Shown here piece by piece: positions 9,940 to 18,907 of a DNA stretch of 64,000 nt. Origin of the DNA: DASUNQ01 sp035536455. GTDB lineage: Bacteria; Acidobacteriota; Thermoanaerobaculia; Multivoradales; UBA5704. Under the pieces are notes generated by a model, which had not been told where the DNA came from, made no database searches, and worked only from the letters and a program-made list of their open reading frames with translations. The stretch lies in assembly GCA_035536455.1 (NCBI GenBank), contig DATLOC010000052.1:1-64000 (forward strand), read 5' to 3'. The translations under genes were made by a program, and so were the position numbers. Position 1 is the stretch's first letter; every line of letters begins with the position of its first letter.

Positions 9940-10722
9940 ATGCTCCGCATCCTCGCCGCGGTCTTGCTCCTCTTCGTCGTCGCTTGCGCCAGCGGCCCCG
10001 CGCAGCCAGTGGAAGTCGCGCCCCCCGCCGCGCCGCAGGGCCAGGCCGACCCGCGCGCCGCCGAGGTGGCCGAGCGCCTCCTCGCCGCGCTCGGCGGGCA
10101 CGAGGCCTGGGAGGCCACGCGCTTCATCCGCTTCAACTTCAACGGCCGGCGCACCCACGCCTGGGACAAGCACACCGGCCGCCACCGCGTCGAGGGGCAG
10201 ACGCCGGAGGGGAAGAGCTTCCTCGTGCTGCACAACGTGTTGACACGCGAGGGCCGCGCCTGGCTCGACGGCCAAGAGCTGCAGGGGGAGGAAGCCAAGG
10301 AGCTCCTCGAGCGCGCCCACGCCGCCTGGGTCAACGACACCTACTGGCTGCTGATGCCGTACAAGCTACGCGACGCGGGTGTCACGCTCGCCTACGACGG
10401 CGAGGAGACGCTCGACGGGCAGACCTACGACAAGCTCCTCCTCACCTTCCAGAGCGTGGGCCTGACGCCCGGCGACATGTACTGGGCCTGGGTCAACCGC
10501 GCCACCGGCCTGATGGACCGCTGGGCCTACCTGCTCCAGGACCAGCTGCGCGACACTCCCCCCACCGCCTGGCTCTGGCAGGGGTGGCAGCCTTACGGGC
10601 GGATCAAGCTCGCGCCGACGCGCGCCATGGTCGGCGGCGAGCGCAAGATCGAGCTGCGCGACATCGCCATCACCGACACGCTGCCCGACAGCGTCTTCAC
10701 TTCTCCGGAGCCGGCGCCTTAG
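9940..10722 (+). CDS. Secreted lipoprotein, outer-membrane-sorting-like
   Basis: A 260-residue protein with an N-terminal lipoprotein signal MLRILAAVLLLFVVACASG; the FVVAC string is a lipobox with Cys16. The mature part (HEAWEATRFIRFNFNGRRTHAWDKHTGRHRVEG, then GGERKIELRDIAITDTLPD) is typical of secreted beta-rich proteins of the DUF6503/LolA-like kind that are often seen in this type of bacterium. It would sit in the periplasm or on a membrane. It is transcribed away from the DUF255 gene and its 3' end overlaps the convergent glycosyltransferase gene by 26 bp. Confidence 0.8.
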   Translation: MLRILAAVLLLFVVACASGPAQPVEVAPPAAPQGQADPRAAEVAERLLAALGGHEAWEATRFIRFNFNGRRTHAWDKHTGRHRVEGQTPEGKSFLVLHNVLTREGRAWLDGQELQGEEAKELLERAHAAWVNDTYWLLMPYKLRDAGVTLAYDGEETLDGQTYDKLLLTFQSVGLTPGDMYWAWVNRATGLMDRWAYLLQDQLRDTPPTAWLWQGWQPYGRIKLAPTRAMVGGERKIELRDIAITDTLPDSVFTSPEPAP

Positions 10723-12160
10723 GCACCGCGACCGCGGCGATCCACGCCGCGAGGAGCAGAACGCACGGGCTCACCGGGTAGCGCATCCGGTTGCCCTCCG
10801 TCCCGTCCGTCAGGCAGGGGACGACCAGCACCCAGAGCAGCGCCGCCAGGGCGAGGAGCGCGACCCAGGCCTCGGGGCCGGCGCGCAGCCGCCGCGGCAG
10901 CAGGAACGCGACCGCGGCGAGGAGGAGGGGCAGGCCGGCGACGGCGAAGAGGGTGTAGGGCGCCGGTCCACCCCAGACCGTGGTCAGCCCGTGCACCGGC
11001 GCGCCGCGGGTCAGCCGCTCGATGGGCCCGCGCAGGTCGGGGAAGAAGAGCCGCTCGTGCCAGCGGACGTAGTCCTGGTAGAGCGGGTGGTCCGGGCCGC
11101 GCGGCCGCCCCCAGTACGAGTCGAGGTAGCTCGCCCGTCCCCACAGCAGGTAGTTGGCCGCCGCCTGCCGCAGCCACTCCCGCGGGTGCTCGCGTCGCCA
11201 GCGCAGCGCCTCGCGCGCCAGCTCGCGCGAGGTGAGCAGGAAGATGTAGTGGTTCCAGTTGCGGTGGGCGGTCGTCTTGACCGGCGCGACGAGCACCGGC
11301 GCGTCGCGCAGGAACGCCGGCGCCCGCCGCCCCCATTCGCGCTCCAACGCCGGCGGCACCGTCCCGGTCTCGATGTACTGCCAGAGGGCCGGGTGCCGCA
11401 CCGGCGTGCCGCGCGAGAGGTTGTAGCCGCCCCACGAGCTCGTCACCGGCGTGCCGAAGAGGAGCGCGTTCTTGAGCGGCCAGACCGCGACCAGGAACGC
11501 GAGGAGCGCGGCGCCGCGCACCCAGGCGGCGCGCCGCCGCTCGCCGGGGGCGAGCCGCGATCGGCCCCAGAGGAGAAGCGCCAGCATCGCCGCGGCCCAG
11601 AGCGGATGGTAGAGGCTGCGCAGCAGGCTCATCCCGCCCACCGCCAGGACGAAGGCGGCGAGGTGCCGCTCGCGGCCGCTCTCGAGGTAACGCAGGGCGG
11701 CGGCGAGCGCCACGAGCAGCAGCGCGGCGAGCGGCAGCTCGTAGAAATAGACTGTGCCGTAGACGTGGAGCGCCGGGTCGGCGGCGGCGAGGAGCGCCGC
11801 GCCGAGCGCCAGCGCCGAGGAGCCGGTGAGACGCCGCACGAGGAGCGCCAAGAGGACGACGACGAGCCCGCCGAGCAGGAAGAAAAGCGGTGCGAGGAGG
11901 ACTTCGGGGCCGCGGCCGGCGAGGGCCGCCACGCGGAGCGCCGCGGCGAGGACGGCATTGAGCGCCGGCGGCTGCGCGTGCAGCGCCAGCAGCGCGCGCA
12001 CCGGCTCGCGCGCCAGCGCGGTCTGGTCGAGCAGCTGGACGACGACCCACGGCACCCAGAAGCGGAAACCCACCGCCGCCGCGGCCGCCGCGGCGGCGAC
12101 GTAGGCCGCCGCGGCGACGATCGGCAGCGTGGTCGCCTTCGCGCGCGGCACGGCCGGCAA
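10697..12160 (-). CDS. Multi-spanning membrane glycosyltransferase-like protein
   Basis: A 487-residue protein with roughly ten hydrophobic helices. Its arrangement resembles the ArnT/PMT (GT-C) superfamily: an early loop with ARE and NAVLAA, long Leu/Ala helices and a periplasmic block around NYLLWGRASYLDSYWG. GT-C enzymes transfer sugars from polyprenyl-phosphate donors. I cannot identify a specific subfamily or substrate. It shares a 15-bp divergent gap with the PhyH-like gene, so the two start regions overlap. Confidence 0.65.
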   Translation of the reverse strand: MPAVPRAKATTLPIVAAAAYVAAAAAAAAVGFRFWVPWVVVQLLDQTALAREPVRALLALHAQPPALNAVLAAALRVAALAGRGPEVLLAPLFFLLGGLVVVLLALLVRRLTGSSALALGAALLAAADPALHVYGTVYFYELPLAALLLVALAAALRYLESGRERHLAAFVLAVGGMSLLRSLYHPLWAAAMLALLLWGRSRLAPGERRRAAWVRGAALLAFLVAVWPLKNALLFGTPVTSSWGGYNLSRGTPVRHPALWQYIETGTVPPALEREWGRRAPAFLRDAPVLVAPVKTTAHRNWNHYIFLLTSRELAREALRWRREHPREWLRQAAANYLLWGRASYLDSYWGRPRGPDHPLYQDYVRWHERLFFPDLRGPIERLTRGAPVHGLTTVWGGPAPYTLFAVAGLPLLLAAVAFLLPRRLRAGPEAWVALLALAALLWVLVVPCLTDGTEGNRMRYPVSPCVLLLAAWIAAVAVPKAPAPEK

Positions 12161-12162
12161 CT

Positions 12163-12168
12163 ATACTT
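12163..12168 (+). promoter_or_regulatory. -10 element of a likely leaderless promoter
   Basis: TATACT lies eight bases before the GTG start of the PhyH-like gene at 12176. No ribosome-binding sequence fits in between. A transcript starting near 12176 would be leaderless. Confidence 0.45.
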
Positions 12169-12175
12169 TCGCGCC

Positions 12176-13150
12176 GTGCAGCCGTCGTCCGACGTCCGTG
12201 TCAATCCCGGCCTCATCTGGCTCGACGAAGGGGACGCCCAGCGCGCCATCGCCGAGCGGGCGCGCGCCGGCGAGCTCTCCGGCGAGGAGGAAGCCAACCT
12301 CCGCAAGTTCGCCGCCGACGGCTACTTCATCACCCGCATCGACCTCTCGGCGGTGGACGCCGAGGCGATCGATCGCGACGTCGACCGGCTGTGGGAGACG
12401 CGGCCCGCCGACGTCGCCTTCGCCTACGACTCGCCGCCCCGCCGCTTCAGCGACGCCGACCCCGCCCGCGACCGCAGGCCGCGCTACCGCATCCACGAGC
12501 TGCACTCGGCGTCGGAGACGGCGTTGGGGCTCTACCTCGACCCGACGATCCACCGCTACGCGGCGCTGATCCTCGGCGGTACGGCGGTGGCCAACCAGTC
12601 GCTCTACTTCGAGTACGGCAGCCAGCAGGCGCTGCACCGCGACTCGGTCGTGGTGCCGACGCCGCAGTTCGGCAAGCTCGTGGCCGCCTGGATCGCGCTC
12701 GAGGACATCGCGCCGACCTCGGGGCCGCTCGCCTACGTCCCGGGCTCGCAGCGCTTCCCGTTCTACGAGTTCCGCCCGGGCGAGCGCGTCTACAACCCGG
12801 CGGCGCACTCGGGCTCGGACGTCGAGGCGGCGGTGGCCTTCTACGACCAGGAGCTGGCGCGGAGCGGCCTGCCGGTCCAGCACTTCACCGCCCGCCGCGG
12901 CGAGGTCCTCATCTGGCACTCGGCGCTGATGCACGGCGGCGCACAGCCCACCGAGCCGGAACGGACGCGCAAGAGCCTCGTCGTCCACTTCTCGACCCTC
13001 GGCGGCCAGACGACCCGCGAGTGCGCCGTCGCCGAGACCGTGGACGGCGTCGCCGGCGAGAGCGTCTACACGACCTCCGAAGTCCTCGAGCGCGCCGGCG
13101 CCCACGGCTTCGCCAACCCGCTACAGAGCCGCTTCCTGTATCGGCGCTAG
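12176..13150 (+). CDS. Phytanoyl-CoA dioxygenase (PhyH) family protein
   Basis: A 324-residue Fe(II)/2-oxoglutarate-dependent oxygenase-like protein. Visible family marks are the N-terminal NLRKFAADGYFITR, the central QQALHRDSVVV with the HxD pair of the iron triad, IALEDIAPTSGPLAYVPGSQ and the C-terminal EVLIWHSALMHGGAQPT, whose His completes the triad, and later RKSLVVHFS. It would hydroxylate an unidentified small molecule. GTG 12176 is chosen since the conserved part begins soon after and a -10 box lies just upstream. Its 3' end overlaps the convergent radical SAM gene by 30 bp. Confidence 0.88.
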   Translation: MQPSSDVRVNPGLIWLDEGDAQRAIAERARAGELSGEEEANLRKFAADGYFITRIDLSAVDAEAIDRDVDRLWETRPADVAFAYDSPPRRFSDADPARDRRPRYRIHELHSASETALGLYLDPTIHRYAALILGGTAVANQSLYFEYGSQQALHRDSVVVPTPQFGKLVAAWIALEDIAPTSGPLAYVPGSQRFPFYEFRPGERVYNPAAHSGSDVEAAVAFYDQELARSGLPVQHFTARRGEVLIWHSALMHGGAQPTEPERTRKSLVVHFSTLGGQTTRECAVAETVDGVAGESVYTTSEVLERAGAHGFANPLQSRFLYRR

Positions 13151-14716
13151 AGGGAGGAGGCTCGGGCGGGACGGGGGGACCGGCCGCGCTCGCCGCGGCG
13201 GCTCCGCGGCGTCGGCCGCTTCCAGCTCGGGCCTGAGGTCGGCCTCGGAGAGCAGTTCGGCGTACCGCCCCAGCCGCCTTCTGAGGTTCTCGCGGTAGAA
13301 CTCCGGCAACTTATCGCGGCGTCCTTCCGCAAAGGCAAGGAGCTCCGGGTCGCGGGCGAGCCGCTCCCGGATGCGGCGCAGCTCGGCGAGCTCCGCGCGC
13401 ATCCCCAGGCTGCGCAGGACGTGCAGGGTCCGCAGGATCGGATGCCGTGCGCTGCGCACCCGGCGCACCAGGAGCGCGCCCGCGACCATCGCGCGGTAGA
13501 GCCCGATCAGCAGGTCGTAGTAGGTGATCGGATCGTAGTGCCGCGGCCGGATGACCGTGTAGGGCGCGTAGTAGAAGGCGAAGGGCACCTCCCGCAAGAC
13601 CCGCTCCTCGGCCAGGTAGCGGTCGTAGAGCGGAGTGCCGCCGAAGGGGACCGGGATGTTGACCGTCGGCCAGACGAAGGGGAGGCGGCGGATGAACTCC
13701 CGGGTCAGCGCCGCCGGCTCCTCGCCTTGGTCGCCGTCGGTGCCGAAGATGAAGTTGGCCTGGAGCCCGGGGACATAGCGGTGCAGTTCCGTGAAGTGCT
13801 CGACGATACTCTCGAGCTTCTCGCGCCCGGTCGTGCGGCCGACGCCGGCCTTGTTCGAGTAGTCCGACCAGGTCTCGACGCCGGGCGCGACGTAGACGCA
13901 GTTCGTCTCCCGCAGCCGCTGCAGACGGGAGCCGCGCAGGACCGAGAGCGAGCTCTCCATGAGGTAGGGGTTGCGCCGCCCCGCGGGGATCTCCTCCATC
14001 AGGTCCATCAGCTCGTCGAACTTGACGCCGAAGTTCGGGTCGTGGAATGCCACCAGCACCCCCGGCAGGTGCTCGGAGACGTAGCGCAGGTCCGCCAGGA
14101 GCCGCTCGCGCGGCAGCATCGTGTAGTCGTTCTTCCAGTCGATGCAGAAGTCGCAGCGGTAGGGGCAGCCGAGGCTGGTCAGCAGCGAGACGTTGCTCAA
14201 CCAGGACGGCCGCCCGCGAGTGAAGCAGGCGGTCGCGATCTCCGGCATCCGCTCCTCGACGCTCGGGACCTCCTCGAGGAGGTGGCCGCTGGAGACCACG
14301 CTGCCGGGGGAGAACTCCCCGCGCAGGATGCTCGCGACGAGCGGCTTGTCGCAGTCGTGGACGACGAGGTCGAAGAAACGGAGGCTGTCGGTCGGGAAGG
14401 AGGTGGCGTGGGGACCGCCGAGGACGGTGAGCGTCCCGCGCCGGCGGTAGAGCCTGCCGAGCGCGTAGGCCAGCGCGCTCGCCTGGGTGTAGGTCGCCAC
14501 GAAGACGACGTCCAGGTCGTCCGGCAGCAGCTCCTCGGGCGGCGCCTGGCCGTAGAAGGTGGCGTAGTGGACCTCGTGCCCGAGCTGCCGGCACCAGACA
14601 GCGACCGCCTGCGGCGTGATGCTGGCGTACTGCCGCCTGAACCAGCGGTCGTACTGCCGCACGATCCATTCGCTCGCGACCTCGTCCCTGAGCACTTCCA
14701 AGACGCCTACACGCAT
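13121..14716 (-). CDS. B12-binding radical SAM protein
   Basis: About 531 residues. The N-terminal 130 or so form a cobalamin-binding Rossmann domain (VWCRQLGHEVHYATFYG, VFVATYTQ, TVLGGPHATSFP), followed by a radical SAM barrel with the cluster motif CPYRCDFC near residue 185 (Cx3CxxC) and AFHDPNFG, PGVETWSDYSNKAG, FIFGTDGD. Such proteins do radical methylations or other difficult chemistry. The substrate is not evident. The start at 14716 is the second of two close Met codons. The protein ends in a Pro/Arg-rich tail. It lies next to the MBL gene on the host chromosome. Confidence 0.9.
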   Translation of the reverse strand: MRVGVLEVLRDEVASEWIVRQYDRWFRRQYASITPQAVAVWCRQLGHEVHYATFYGQAPPEELLPDDLDVVFVATYTQASALAYALGRLYRRRGTLTVLGGPHATSFPTDSLRFFDLVVHDCDKPLVASILRGEFSPGSVVSSGHLLEEVPSVEERMPEIATACFTRGRPSWLSNVSLLTSLGCPYRCDFCIDWKNDYTMLPRERLLADLRYVSEHLPGVLVAFHDPNFGVKFDELMDLMEEIPAGRRNPYLMESSLSVLRGSRLQRLRETNCVYVAPGVETWSDYSNKAGVGRTTGREKLESIVEHFTELHRYVPGLQANFIFGTDGDQGEEPAALTREFIRRLPFVWPTVNIPVPFGGTPLYDRYLAEERVLREVPFAFYYAPYTVIRPRHYDPITYYDLLIGLYRAMVAGALLVRRVRSARHPILRTLHVLRSLGMRAELAELRRIRERLARDPELLAFAEGRRDKLPEFYRENLRRRLGRYAELLSEADLRPELEAADAAEPPRRARPVPPSRPSLLPLAPIQEAAL

Positions 14717-14819
14717 GTCCAAACCCTCGCGCAGGAGAACTCGCGCCCGTCCCGAGCACCATCTAAGTAAGATTTGAAATCGCAGTCTATCCCAGGATGG
14801 CCCCGAGCCGCCTCGCCAT

Positions 14820-15195
14820 CTACAATCCGATCTCTTCCCCCTCCGCGAGCACCCGGAAGCCGCACGCCTCGATCGTCTTGCGCGCCGCGCTCTCGAGCTC
14901 GAGGGCCGGGTTCGAGTGGTTGAGGTGGGTGAAGGCGACGCGCAGCCCGCGCGACTTCACCAGCGGCGCGAGGAGGTCCATCGTGTCGGCGATCAGCGGG
15001 TGGCCGATCGACGCCACGTCGCGCCCGGGCAGCTCGTCGAGGGAGTAGAAGGTGCCGTCGAGGAGCGCCTCGTCGACCCCGGCGAGCAGCTCCGGCAGCG
15101 GCCGCGTCCAGGCGCGCCAGGAGTCGGTGTCCGGCACGTAGAGGACGGTGCGCCGCGGACCGCGGACGAGGAAGCCGAGCGTGTCGCTGTACTCG
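14820..15195 (-). pseudogene. C-terminal part of disrupted PqqB-like MBL gene
   Basis: These 125 codons are the end of the MBL-fold hydrolase whose beginning lies at 57512-58123. The sequence starts EYSDTLGFLVRGPRRTVLYVPDTDSW and continues LLDGTFYS, ELPGRDVASIGHPLI and THLNHSNPAL, each matched by the intact element copy at 56069-57025. Joining to the N-terminal part through the 2-bp core gives codon GAC and keeps frame, so the pieces were one gene before insertion. In the integrated state this part has no start of its own except internal Met codons. Confidence 0.93.
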
Positions 15196-16687
15196 TCCGC
15201 GAACGGTCCCTTTCTGCCATCACTTCTCCCGGAGAGGGAAAGTAGGCGAGGTCGATTTCGACCTCGTCCCTCCTGACGGTGATCCGTTCGACGATGGTCT
15301 CGACGATCGCCCGCCGCTCCTCGAAGGGAAGCTCTTGCCAGCGGCCGTAGAGGTTTCTTGCCTGGGAGACGACCTCCTCGCTTGAGAGGTGCTCGATGGT
15401 GAGGAAGTCGATCTCCCCTTGAAGGCGAGGGATCTCCTGCCCGAGCTGCCGTACCCGCTCCTCCAGAGGGCGATACCGCTCGCCAAAGCCTTCTGGCGAG
15501 AGCACGTCGTTCATGTAGAGGCGGTAGACCTTCTCCATCTCTCCGGAAAGTCGCTCCCGCTCTGCCGTGAGCACCGAGAGAAGCTCGCGCTTTTCTACGA
15601 GCGTCCGGTCAGAGTCGGCAAGCGCCTCTGCGATCTTCTCCTCGGAGAGGAAAAAGTCTTTGAGCTGCTCCTCGAAGACCCGGTCGAGGTCCGTGATCGG
15701 GATCTTGTTGCGGCACTTGTAGCAGACCCACTTCGGGGTGTTGGAGGGCACGTAGAGCTTGGCGCCGCAGTGGCAGAAAGCCACTCCCGTGAAGAGGTGG
15801 ACCGGCCTCCGCCCCGGGCGCTTCTCTTTGCGCCCTTCCAGCAGGGCGTTGGCCCGCTCCCAGATCTCCTCGGAGACGATCGGCTCGACCTCGGACCACA
15901 CCCAGTCCTCCTGCGGCTTGAGAACCCAGCGCCGGCGGTTGCCGCCCAGGTTCCTGGTGAAGTTCGCGCGGCGTTGGCCCTTGGCCGTGGGGTCGCGCAG
16001 GATGCGCTTGACGGTCGTCGGCCCGAAGAGTCCTCCGGTCTTAGTCCGGTATCCGGCCTCATTGAGGAGCCGGGCGACGGTCTTGACCCTGCGGTGGGTG
16101 AGGAAGAGCTCGTACATGAGCTTGCGGATCGGCACCTCTTGCGGGTGAGGGACGAGTTTGCCGTCTTGCCAGTGGTACCCGTAGGGTGTCTTTCCGCCCA
16201 AGGGTTTCCCGAGCTTGGCCCGGATCGGCACGGAGGCGGCCACCCGGTCGGCAGTCTCCTCCCTCTCCCACTGCGCCATCGCTCCGAGCATGGTGTAGAA
16301 GAAGCGACCCGCGGGGGTCGAGGTGTCGATCGACTCCTGGAGCGAGATGAGGTCGGCGCGATGCTCTTGGAAGAGATCGGAGATGTCCAGGAGTTCGCGG
16401 GTGTTGCGGGCCAGCCTAGCGAGCTTCGAGAAAATGAGGCCAGAGATGCGGCGGGAGCGCACGTCAGCGAGCATGCGCTGTGCTTCGGGATGCCCCAAGA
16501 CGGACTTCCCGCTGACGGCTTCGAGGTGATAGACGGTGACCACCGTCCAGCCCTTGACCTCGGCGTACATCCGCGCTCGTGCCTCGTGGTGCTCGGGGCT
16601 TTCGCCCCTCGCCTGATCTTCCGTTGAGACCCGAATCCAGATGCCGACCCGCTTGCCTTCGGTCCTGTCAGGGTGGTGCTGTGGCAT
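14993..16687 (-). CDS. Large serine recombinase (element integrase)
   Basis: Site-specific recombinase acting on the element ends. From ATG 16687 (preceded by GGAGAGGAG) the protein has the resolvase catalytic domain with GIWIRVSTEDQARG (nucleophile Ser21), SKLARLARNTRELL, a recombinase domain (PYGYHWQDGKLVPHPQE), a zinc ribbon (CHCG...CYKC) and a coiled coil, ending normally at ITVRRDEVEIDLAYFPSPGE about residue 485. The codons then pass out of the element at 15197. In the integrated state the last 67 or so residues are out-of-frame host DNA (RTSTATRSAS..., stop at 14993). In the circle the frame joins the helix-turn-helix segment at 57510. An upstream Met at 16840 is open but lacks conservation and a ribosome site. 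Confidence 0.92.
   Translation of the reverse strand: MPQHHPDRTEGKRVGIWIRVSTEDQARGESPEHHEARARMYAEVKGWTVVTVYHLEAVSGKSVLGHPEAQRMLADVRSRRISGLIFSKLARLARNTRELLDISDLFQEHRADLISLQESIDTSTPAGRFFYTMLGAMAQWEREETADRVAASVPIRAKLGKPLGGKTPYGYHWQDGKLVPHPQEVPIRKLMYELFLTHRRVKTVARLLNEAGYRTKTGGLFGPTTVKRILRDPTAKGQRRANFTRNLGGNRRRWVLKPQEDWVWSEVEPIVSEEIWERANALLEGRKEKRPGRRPVHLFTGVAFCHCGAKLYVPSNTPKWVCYKCRNKIPITDLDRVFEEQLKDFFLSEEKIAEALADSDRTLVEKRELLSVLTAERERLSGEMEKVYRLYMNDVLSPEGFGERYRPLEERVRQLGQEIPRLQGEIDFLTIEHLSSEEVVSQARNLYGRWQELPFEERRAIVETIVERITVRRDEVEIDLAYFPSPGEVMAERDRSRTSTATRSASSSAVRGAPSSTCRTPTPGAPGRGRCRSCSPGSTRRSSTAPSTPSTSCPGATWRRSATR
15190..15218. other. Left attachment site (attL)
   Basis: Host sequence tactcg meets the core TC at 15196-15197 and the element arm CGGTCCCTTTCTGCC at 15204-15218. 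The arm begins seven bases inside the core. The right end has the same arm inverted with one change. The 2-bp core is the usual overlap size for large serine recombinases. Confidence 0.85.
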
Positions 16688-16953
16688 TGGCTCCTCTCCG
16701 TAACTGCCGTATACCACGGCGCGGTTTGATGGTGGGGGTGTGAAGAACGACTCTCTCGGAGAAGATACGGAAGTGAGGCTCCGGGGCAAGGCGTCCGAAG
16801 CTGCCGCAGGATCATATCGGGCTCGTCGGGCCGGCGGCACCCAAAGGTCGTGTTAAATCGGCCAAATCCGCCTTTAGCCTTGCCACTTTCACCATCCTCG
16901 GCGGGCCTCGTAACACACTCCCAGGCAGTCGCCAGGCCGGCTACTGACACCAG

Positions 16954-17952
16954 CTACGGTGTAATGATGCGCCGTTTCTTTCTCTCCGCGTTCCACCTTT
17001 TGAACAGCTCCCAAAAACCGTAAGCCGCAGGGGCAACAAGTGTCACCCAGATCCATTGTGCATATTTTCCGACGAACTCCCGGATGACTCGAGAGCGCGA
17101 GACGCTAACTTTGATCTCTCTTGAGTACGTGTCAACCAAAACCGGTAGCTCCCGACCCTCGATGGCGACGATCGCGCTGAGATTCAAGTACAGCCTTTGC
17201 GACCCAGAATCGACCGCCTTGACCTCCCACCGCCATGCCTGATCGGATCGTGCAGGAAGAAAGCGATCCGAGCTTTCCCCGATCGAGCGAACAGACAGAC
17301 CCTCCGTGGCCGAGAGTGTGGCCCGCATCGCGCTGTGGACCTTCAGCTTCTCGGCAGTGGTGCTAAGTCCCTGCCTCTCTGCCGCCTCCTGCAGTTTGCC
17401 TCGGAGCTCTCTCACCACATTACCCATTGCTACCAGTACGTCTAACTCAACCCGATCACCAACGAGCATTTTCGTCGGTACGTTGAATGCCACCGAGCCA
17501 GCTCGCAGGTTCTGATACACGTGATCGAGCGCAGCTAAGCCGTCAACACTTAGTGGATCTCCGGCGGCCGATTGGGCTCTAGCCTGCAGCTTCCTAATTT
17601 CAGCCTGAAGCACCTCATATCTCACCTCGTGCGACATCTCACGCTGGCGCAGATCTTGGATAACTTTCTCCTGGGCTGAAATCAATTGTCGCATTTTCGA
17701 TTCGCGTTCTTTCAAGAAAGAATCTCTATCGAGTCTCTGGAGCTCGGTTTGCCGGCGAAGGCGAGTTAGCTCTTGCACTTCACGCCGCAGCCCCTGTATC
17801 TCCCGAAACTGATAGAACAATAAGGTGCCGCTACCGGTCGCCAGAATGATAGAAGCGATAATGGCGGCCAGAAGCCGTGAGTCGGCTGGATCCGGTGGTT
17901 CCGGTGGTTCCGGTGGTTCACTAAGCTCCCATCGAGTGCGGCGCATGTTCAA
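16954..17952 (-). CDS. Membrane-anchored coiled-coil protein, unknown
   Basis: A 332-residue protein I do not recognise. It has an acidic/proline N-terminus from a 12-bp repeat (SEPPEPPEPPDP), one hydrophobic helix at about residues 28-47, a coiled coil at about 50-135 rich in Arg, Glu, Gln and Leu, a globular beta-rich part (VPTKMLVGDRVELDVLVA, then WRWEVKAVDSGSQRLYLNLSAIV), and a second hydrophobic segment near residue 305 followed by a basic tail. The topology suggests both termini in the cytoplasm. It is followed in the operon direction by nothing before the recombinase gene, 266 bp away. A cell-envelope role is only a guess. Confidence 0.6.
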   Translation of the reverse strand: MNMRRTRWELSEPPEPPEPPDPADSRLLAAIIASIILATGSGTLLFYQFREIQGLRREVQELTRLRRQTELQRLDRDSFLKERESKMRQLISAQEKVIQDLRQREMSHEVRYEVLQAEIRKLQARAQSAAGDPLSVDGLAALDHVYQNLRAGSVAFNVPTKMLVGDRVELDVLVAMGNVVRELRGKLQEAAERQGLSTTAEKLKVHSAMRATLSATEGLSVRSIGESSDRFLPARSDQAWRWEVKAVDSGSQRLYLNLSAIVAIEGRELPVLVDTYSREIKVSVSRSRVIREFVGKYAQWIWVTLVAPAAYGFWELFKRWNAERKKRRIITP

Positions 17953-17978
17953 ATAGTCCTCTGAAGTTGCCAGACTAG

Positions 17979-18896
17979 CTAACTGCGTTTCTGGAGCGCA
18001 TCACGTATTTCCCTAAGCAACTTCTCCTCTCGACGAGCATGCGCATCTATAGCTGAGCGCTGCTCTTGGGAGTCAACGACAAGGCTCCTGAGGCTCGCCT
18101 TGAGTTCACCTCCCATCGCGCTCACTGATTCTGACAAACTGTAGCCGACGTTATTGACAGCCTCGCCCAACGTGCGAAAACCAGCAATGAGAACCTGCCG
18201 CGTCCGCCTATGCTCCCAGATCGAGGCGAAGTGATAGTTCGTCTGACCCATCCTCACCATTCTCTGGAACTGGCGCAGCGATTTCGCAGGATTAGGTAAC
18301 TCCCTTAGCCCCACAGGAAACGGCGGGAATGTATGTTTGCGGTCGGACAGAGCGCGACGGTATTGTTCGCTGAGCTGCTCAAGGTGTCTGATCAGACCCT
18401 GAAACCTGCCTAGTCGATCTGCTGCTCTCTCTATACGATCCCAAAAGGGCGCGAAGGCGTTCTCACCGTACTCCTGTGCCGCCTGTTCAAGCGCGGTGTC
18501 AGCGTCGTGGAGCAGAGAGCGCAAAGCACCCGGAACCTTAAGCGCAGCATCATAGGCTGCGCGAGTCGACTGCGCTAACTGAGCTGCTTCCGCCTCAATA
18601 GCAGCAACAGCTTTGGCACGCTTCTTTGCAAGAGCGAGTTCAGTATCGTGCGCGCGAAAAGCAGTCGTTACAATCGATGCTATTACGGCCGCTACAACCA
18701 TACCAACAAGATAGATGCCGGTCGCCTTGGACCCCGTAGGGTTTGTCAGGTAAACGTATATCGTTGCCCCGACAAGATACACGAGTACCCAAACACATCC
18801 CCACATGCCAAGCCTCGGCACTGGCCGCTCGGATTTCGTGAGGGTGATCTCCGAAGGACTCCGCGCTTGAATCGTGAAGGATGGGTTATGAGACAT
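17979..18896 (-). CDS. Two-TM coiled-coil protein, unknown
   Basis: A 305-residue protein with two hydrophobic helices at about residues 30-50 and 60-80 and then a long, mostly helical cytoplasmic region (AKKRAKAVAAIEAEAAQLAQ, DADTALEQAAQEYGENAF) ending in a basic coil. No family is recognised. It sits 11 bp downstream of the large TraD-like ATPase gene and 26 bp ahead of the other membrane coiled-coil gene, so the block 16954-22621 is likely one transcription unit. That position suggests a part in DNA transfer or anchoring of the ATPase. Confidence 0.6.
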   Translation of the reverse strand: MSHNPSFTIQARSPSEITLTKSERPVPRLGMWGCVWVLVYLVGATIYVYLTNPTGSKATGIYLVGMVVAAVIASIVTTAFRAHDTELALAKKRAKAVAAIEAEAAQLAQSTRAAYDAALKVPGALRSLLHDADTALEQAAQEYGENAFAPFWDRIERAADRLGRFQGLIRHLEQLSEQYRRALSDRKHTFPPFPVGLRELPNPAKSLRQFQRMVRMGQTNYHFASIWEHRRTRQVLIAGFRTLGEAVNNVGYSLSESVSAMGGELKASLRSLVVDSQEQRSAIDAHARREEKLLREIRDALQKRS

Positions 18897-18907
18897 AGCC
18901 TCCCCCC

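Noticed and set aside
16688..16840. Longer recombinase start at 16840
   Set aside because: The ATG at 16687 has a strong ribosome site and begins the conserved domain; the extra 51 residues look non-coding.
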